From NCBI GenBank assembly GCA_964588795.1, contig CAZPQN010000014.1:1-55615 (forward strand): DNA of 55,615 nt. The letters are read 5' to 3'. The first letter of the stretch is position 1; each line of letters opens with the position of its first letter. Origin of the DNA: CAZPQN01 sp964588795. Its GTDB lineage: Bacteria > Fidelibacterota > UBA2242. Below, piece by piece: positions 52,733 through 55,615 of the stretch. A model generated the notes under the pieces. That model saw only the letters and a list, made by a program, of their open reading frames with translations. It had not been told where the DNA came from and did no database searches. The position numbers were made by a program, and so were the translations under genes.

Positions 52733-53713
52733 ATGCCGACTAATCTCCCTCCAGAGTATTTTGCGGCGGAACATGAATTCCGGGAAGCGGAATCAACCGC
52801 GGCGAAAATCGAATGCCTCGAAAAGCTGATCAGCACCGTGCCCAAGCACAAGGGCACCGACCATTTGCGGGCCGACCTGCGTCGTAAACTCGCCCACCTG
52901 AAAAATGAACTCCAGCAGAAAAAACACCTCGGCCGGCACAGCGGTGAATTTCATATCATACGCGAGGGTGCCGCTCGCATTGTCGTCCTTGGTCCAACCA
53001 ATACCGGCAAGTCCCTGTTGGTAGCTACCTTGACCAACGCTCAACCCAAAGTCAACCCGGCGCCGTTTACCACCTGGTCGCCGACCCCCGGCATGTGGCT
53101 TTTGGAAAAAGTACCGGTGCAGATCATTGACACGCCGCCGCTCAATGCCGAATTTACTCCGCCGGAGTTGTTCGACTTAGCCCGTACGGCTGACCTGCTC
53201 CTGCTTTTTTTGGCGATTGATGACGAGCCCCTGGAAAATCTCGCCGTTACTTTGCAATTGCTAACGAAACATCGAGTGATGATCCGTTCGGGTGACCAAA
53301 CCGTCGTCGAGCCCCGCTCCGGACCTTCGGCATTAATTGTAGTGAATAAAATCGAGAACCATCAAGCCGAAGAAGAACTCGCCGCAATGCAAACCCTGCT
53401 GACGGTACCCTTACGGGTTGTCGGTATTTCTTTGTTTAATCGGTGGAATTTAGACCAGTTTGCGCTGACCTGTTTTCGACATTTGGCGTTGATCCGGGTC
53501 TATTCAAAACCACCGGGCCGGGAGGCAGACCTGCACCAGCCCTTCATTCTGAAAGACGGGGCGACAGTATTTGATCTGGCTTTTAGAGTCCATCACGACG
53601 TTGCCCAGAACCTGAAAACCGCGCGCGTTTGGGGCAGTACGGCCTTTGGTGGGCAAATGGTCTGCCGCGATTATCGCTTGAAGGACGGCGACATCGTCGA
53701 ATTGCATCACTGA
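52733..53713 (+). CDS. DRG-like GTPase with C-terminal TGS domain
   Basis: A 326-residue GTPase: a helical N-terminus (about 1-75), a G domain with P-loop GPTNTGKS (87-94), a G3 motif reading DTPP (133-136) instead of DxxG, and an NKIE G4 motif; the C-terminus is a TGS domain (about 260-326, ILKDGATVFDLAFRVH, LKDGDIVELHH). It belongs to the DRG/Obg relatives that bind the ribosome. The DTPP form is also seen in other small bacterial members, so I treat it as a family trait. Likely a translation-associated factor. ATG 52733 follows a 129-bp spacer. Confidence 0.87.
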   Translation: MPTNLPPEYFAAEHEFREAESTAAKIECLEKLISTVPKHKGTDHLRADLRRKLAHLKNELQQKKHLGRHSGEFHIIREGAARIVVLGPTNTGKSLLVATLTNAQPKVNPAPFTTWSPTPGMWLLEKVPVQIIDTPPLNAEFTPPELFDLARTADLLLLFLAIDDEPLENLAVTLQLLTKHRVMIRSGDQTVVEPRSGPSALIVVNKIENHQAEEELAAMQTLLTVPLRVVGISLFNRWNLDQFALTCFRHLALIRVYSKPPGREADLHQPFILKDGATVFDLAFRVHHDVAQNLKTARVWGSTAFGGQMVCRDYRLKDGDIVELHH

Positions 53714-53820
53714 GCACCTGATTTGCACTTCGTGATAAAATGGATTAGATTCCCAACTAATGAACGAATTTTTCCTGATTTAACAGCTAAGAACACCGCG
53801 TACTAAATGACGGAGCAGTT

Positions 53821-55615
53821 ATGCCAGCCGCACTAAGAAGACGTTTATTATCGAAGAAACCATTTGTCTACCTCACATTGGCCCTGAGTCTTTTGATCAT
53901 CGTCGGGGGAGTATTTTTTTATCGGTATCAGTTGAACCAAATCCGCACTGACAAATACAACGAACTGAAAACGATCGCCGAGCTGAAAACCGACCAGATT
54001 ACCACCTGGATGAAGGAAAGACGGAGCGATGCTTTCACGATTTCAGGGTCGCCCTTTTTTATGCGGGCGGTCGCGGACTGGATGGCAAATCCCGATAGTG
54101 GTGATTTATATCAGCAATTAAAAAGGCGTTTAGAGATTGTCTGCCGGTATTATGGCTATGCTGACGTTCTATTGTCTTCGATTAAAGGAAAATTCCTGAT
54201 GGCGGCTGTTTCTCCCCGCACACGCATTGATCAAGTAACCCATGCCAAAATACTGGAAGCCGCCCGCACGCGGACACTGCATTTCTCAGATTTTTACTTC
54301 TGTGAAACACATCAGCGGGTACACCTCGATTTCATTGTTCCTGTATTGAATACCGACAGACAGCCGATCGCGGTCCTCATTTTACGCATGGCACCGGAAA
54401 GTTTCCTCTATCCACTGATTAGCAAATGGCCTGTTCCCTACCAAAATGCCGAGACGATGTTATTGCGCCGGGAAGGTGACAGCTTAATGGTGTTAAATGC
54501 CCTGCGCCATCAGCCAGCCAGCGCTCTGCATCTGCGGTTACCCTTATCGAACCGGGGTTTGGCATCCGTTGAAGCGGTATTGGGGAAAACGGGCATTTTT
54601 GAAGGTCGTGACTACCGCAATGTGGATGTGGTTGCCCATCTGGACTCGGTCCCCGGCACACCGTGGTACATCGTCGTTAAAAATGATAAAAGCGAGCTCT
54701 TCGGAGAACTATACCTGCGGATGCATCTTATTTTTATTTCCATCTTCTTCCTGCTCGTCGGCGTCAGTACGTCAATCGCTTCCATTTACAATAATCGCCA
54801 GCGCGGCATCTATCGCGCTCTGTACCTCGACGAAAAAGAAGTACATAGTATGGAGACGCAGTTCCGTACCATGCTCTACAGCATTGGCGACGCTGTGATC
54901 ATCACCGACAAAGAAGGCCTGGTACAAATGATGAATCCGGTGGCAGAAAGCCTGACCGGCTGGAGCGAAGTATCCGCGCAGGGGAAATCCATCGAAACTA
55001 TCTTTCGGATCATCAACGAGAACAGCCGGCAAAAGGTGGAGAATCCCATTGTCCGGGTTATCCGGGAAGGTCTCGTAGTCGGCTTAGCCAATCACACGTT
55101 GCTAATCACGCAGGATGGACGCGAAATTCCGATTGCCGACAGTGGTGCACCCATCAAAGATGAAAAGGGTGAGATTACCGGAGTAGTGCTGGTTTTTCGT
55201 GACCAAACCGCTGAACGCACCGCCCAAAAAGCCTTGCAGGAGAGCGAAGAAAAATATCGCCTCATCGTGGACAATGCGTACGATGGTATTGAAATAACCC
55301 AGAGCAACCGGATCCATTTCTGCAACGCTCGCTTCGCCGAAATGCTCGGCTACACGATTGCAGAGATTATGAATGTACCTTTCACGAGAATCTTTACCGA
55401 GGCAGGATTGGTCGAGCTCGAACAACGTCATCAACAACGACTTAGCGGAGAATATTGGCCCAAACATTATGAAACGACCTTTCTGAGAAAAGACGGTACC
55501 GTTATCGACGTCGAAGTTAATTGTGAAATCATTGACTTTCAGGGAGCACCGGCCACCTTTGCCATTGTCAGGGATATCACCGAACATAAACAGGCCGAGC
55601 AAAAAATTATCGAAC
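53821..55615 (+). CDS. Membrane sensor with Cache-type periplasmic domain and PAS domains (truncated at window end)
   Basis: An open frame of 598 codons that runs off the window. After a membrane helix (residues about 17-34) there is a periplasmic part of about 260 residues with Cache-like features (KTIAELKTDQITTWMKER, FIVPVLNTDRQPIAVLILRM), a second membrane helix (LIFISIFFLLVGVS) and then at least two PAS domains (FRTMLYSIGDAVIITDKEG, YRLIVDNAYDGIEIT, ending in AIVRDITEHKQAEQK). The output domain, probably a histidine kinase or GGDEF, lies beyond the end. GGAG precedes ATG 53821. The ligand is unknown. Confidence 0.88.
   Translation, partial: MPAALRRRLLSKKPFVYLTLALSLLIIVGGVFFYRYQLNQIRTDKYNELKTIAELKTDQITTWMKERRSDAFTISGSPFFMRAVADWMANPDSGDLYQQLKRRLEIVCRYYGYADVLLSSIKGKFLMAAVSPRTRIDQVTHAKILEAARTRTLHFSDFYFCETHQRVHLDFIVPVLNTDRQPIAVLILRMAPESFLYPLISKWPVPYQNAETMLLRREGDSLMVLNALRHQPASALHLRLPLSNRGLASVEAVLGKTGIFEGRDYRNVDVVAHLDSVPGTPWYIVVKNDKSELFGELYLRMHLIFISIFFLLVGVSTSIASIYNNRQRGIYRALYLDEKEVHSMETQFRTMLYSIGDAVIITDKEGLVQMMNPVAESLTGWSEVSAQGKSIETIFRIINENSRQKVENPIVRVIREGLVVGLANHTLLITQDGREIPIADSGAPIKDEKGEITGVVLVFRDQTAERTAQKALQESEEKYRLIVDNAYDGIEITQSNRIHFCNARFAEMLGYTIAEIMNVPFTRIFTEAGLVELEQRHQQRLSGEYWPKHYETTFLRKDGTVIDVEVNCEIIDFQGAPATFAIVRDITEHKQAEQKIIE

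Noticed and set aside
1..55615. tRNA, rRNA, CRISPR, insertion sequence or prophage genes
   Set aside because: Looked for in all spacers on both strands; none has the expected structure, repeats or transposase/integrase motifs.

Overview
The window looks like one scaffold piece from a Gram-negative member of the FCB superphylum (Bacteroidota-related candidate lineages such as Calditrichota, KSB1, Zixibacteria or Marinimicrobia; I cannot place it more finely). The support is four proteins ending in a type IX-secretion-like C-terminal sorting domain (NFPNPFNP-type motifs), a PorV/PorQ-like outer-membrane protein, a SusC-like TonB receptor, several outer-membrane barrels, and frequent GTG/TTG starts. 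Two 100-N assembly gaps (20002-20101 and 23597-23696) show that it is a draft or metagenome scaffold. I found no rRNA, tRNA, CRISPR array, phage gene or insertion sequence.

Layout. 119-1706 (+): DUF3795, a CPBP membrane protease and DUF4180, closed by a clear intrinsic terminator (1753-1780). 7751-1790 (-): class I fructose-bisphosphate aldolase, two membrane proteins, a fused fatty-acid kinase (FakA-FakB/DegV), PlsY and a phospholipase D-like protein; the kinase fusion and PlsY together would take free fatty acid to lysophosphatidate. 7881-11282 (+): an anaerobe-type oxidative-stress operon with a Fur/PerR regulator, NifU-like and metal-binding small proteins, rubrerythrin, a 54-residue rubredoxin, a flavodiiron protein and a ferritin-like protein. 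11386-18436 (+): dGTPase-like protein, phosphohexomutase, GH94 phosphorylase, NanE, a Cys-rich membrane protein and an exported unknown.

28415-18569 (-, with one + gene): CaCA antiporter, hotdog thioesterase, a secreted GHL10 glycosidase with a NagX/HGSNAT-like acetyltransferase, a Tat-exported flavodoxin on the other strand, and a HyuA-type hydantoinase/oxoprolinase with a multi-TM permease. 28684-38170 (+): a metallopeptidase/beta-propeller/outer-membrane-barrel fusion, lipoproteins with propeller folds, an FAD oxidoreductase next to a second GHL10, an alternative-oxidase-like di-iron protein and a 60-residue protein. 38446-51406 (+): TonB receptor, T9SS surface protein, PorV-like protein, two barrels, a secreted propeller, a third GHL10 and a ROK repressor, which together look like a glycan uptake locus without SusD. 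51482-55615 (+): BAHD-type acyltransferase, TGS-domain GTPase and a truncated Cache/PAS sensor.

How it may fit together (inference): three GHL10 glycosidases (the family of E. coli DigH, which acts on denuded murein glycan), GH94, phosphohexomutase, NanE, a NagX-like protein and a NagC-type ROK regulator suggest scavenging of amino-sugar glycans by a mainly anaerobic heterotroph that copes with oxygen using rubrerythrin, flavodiiron protein and possibly an alternative oxidase.
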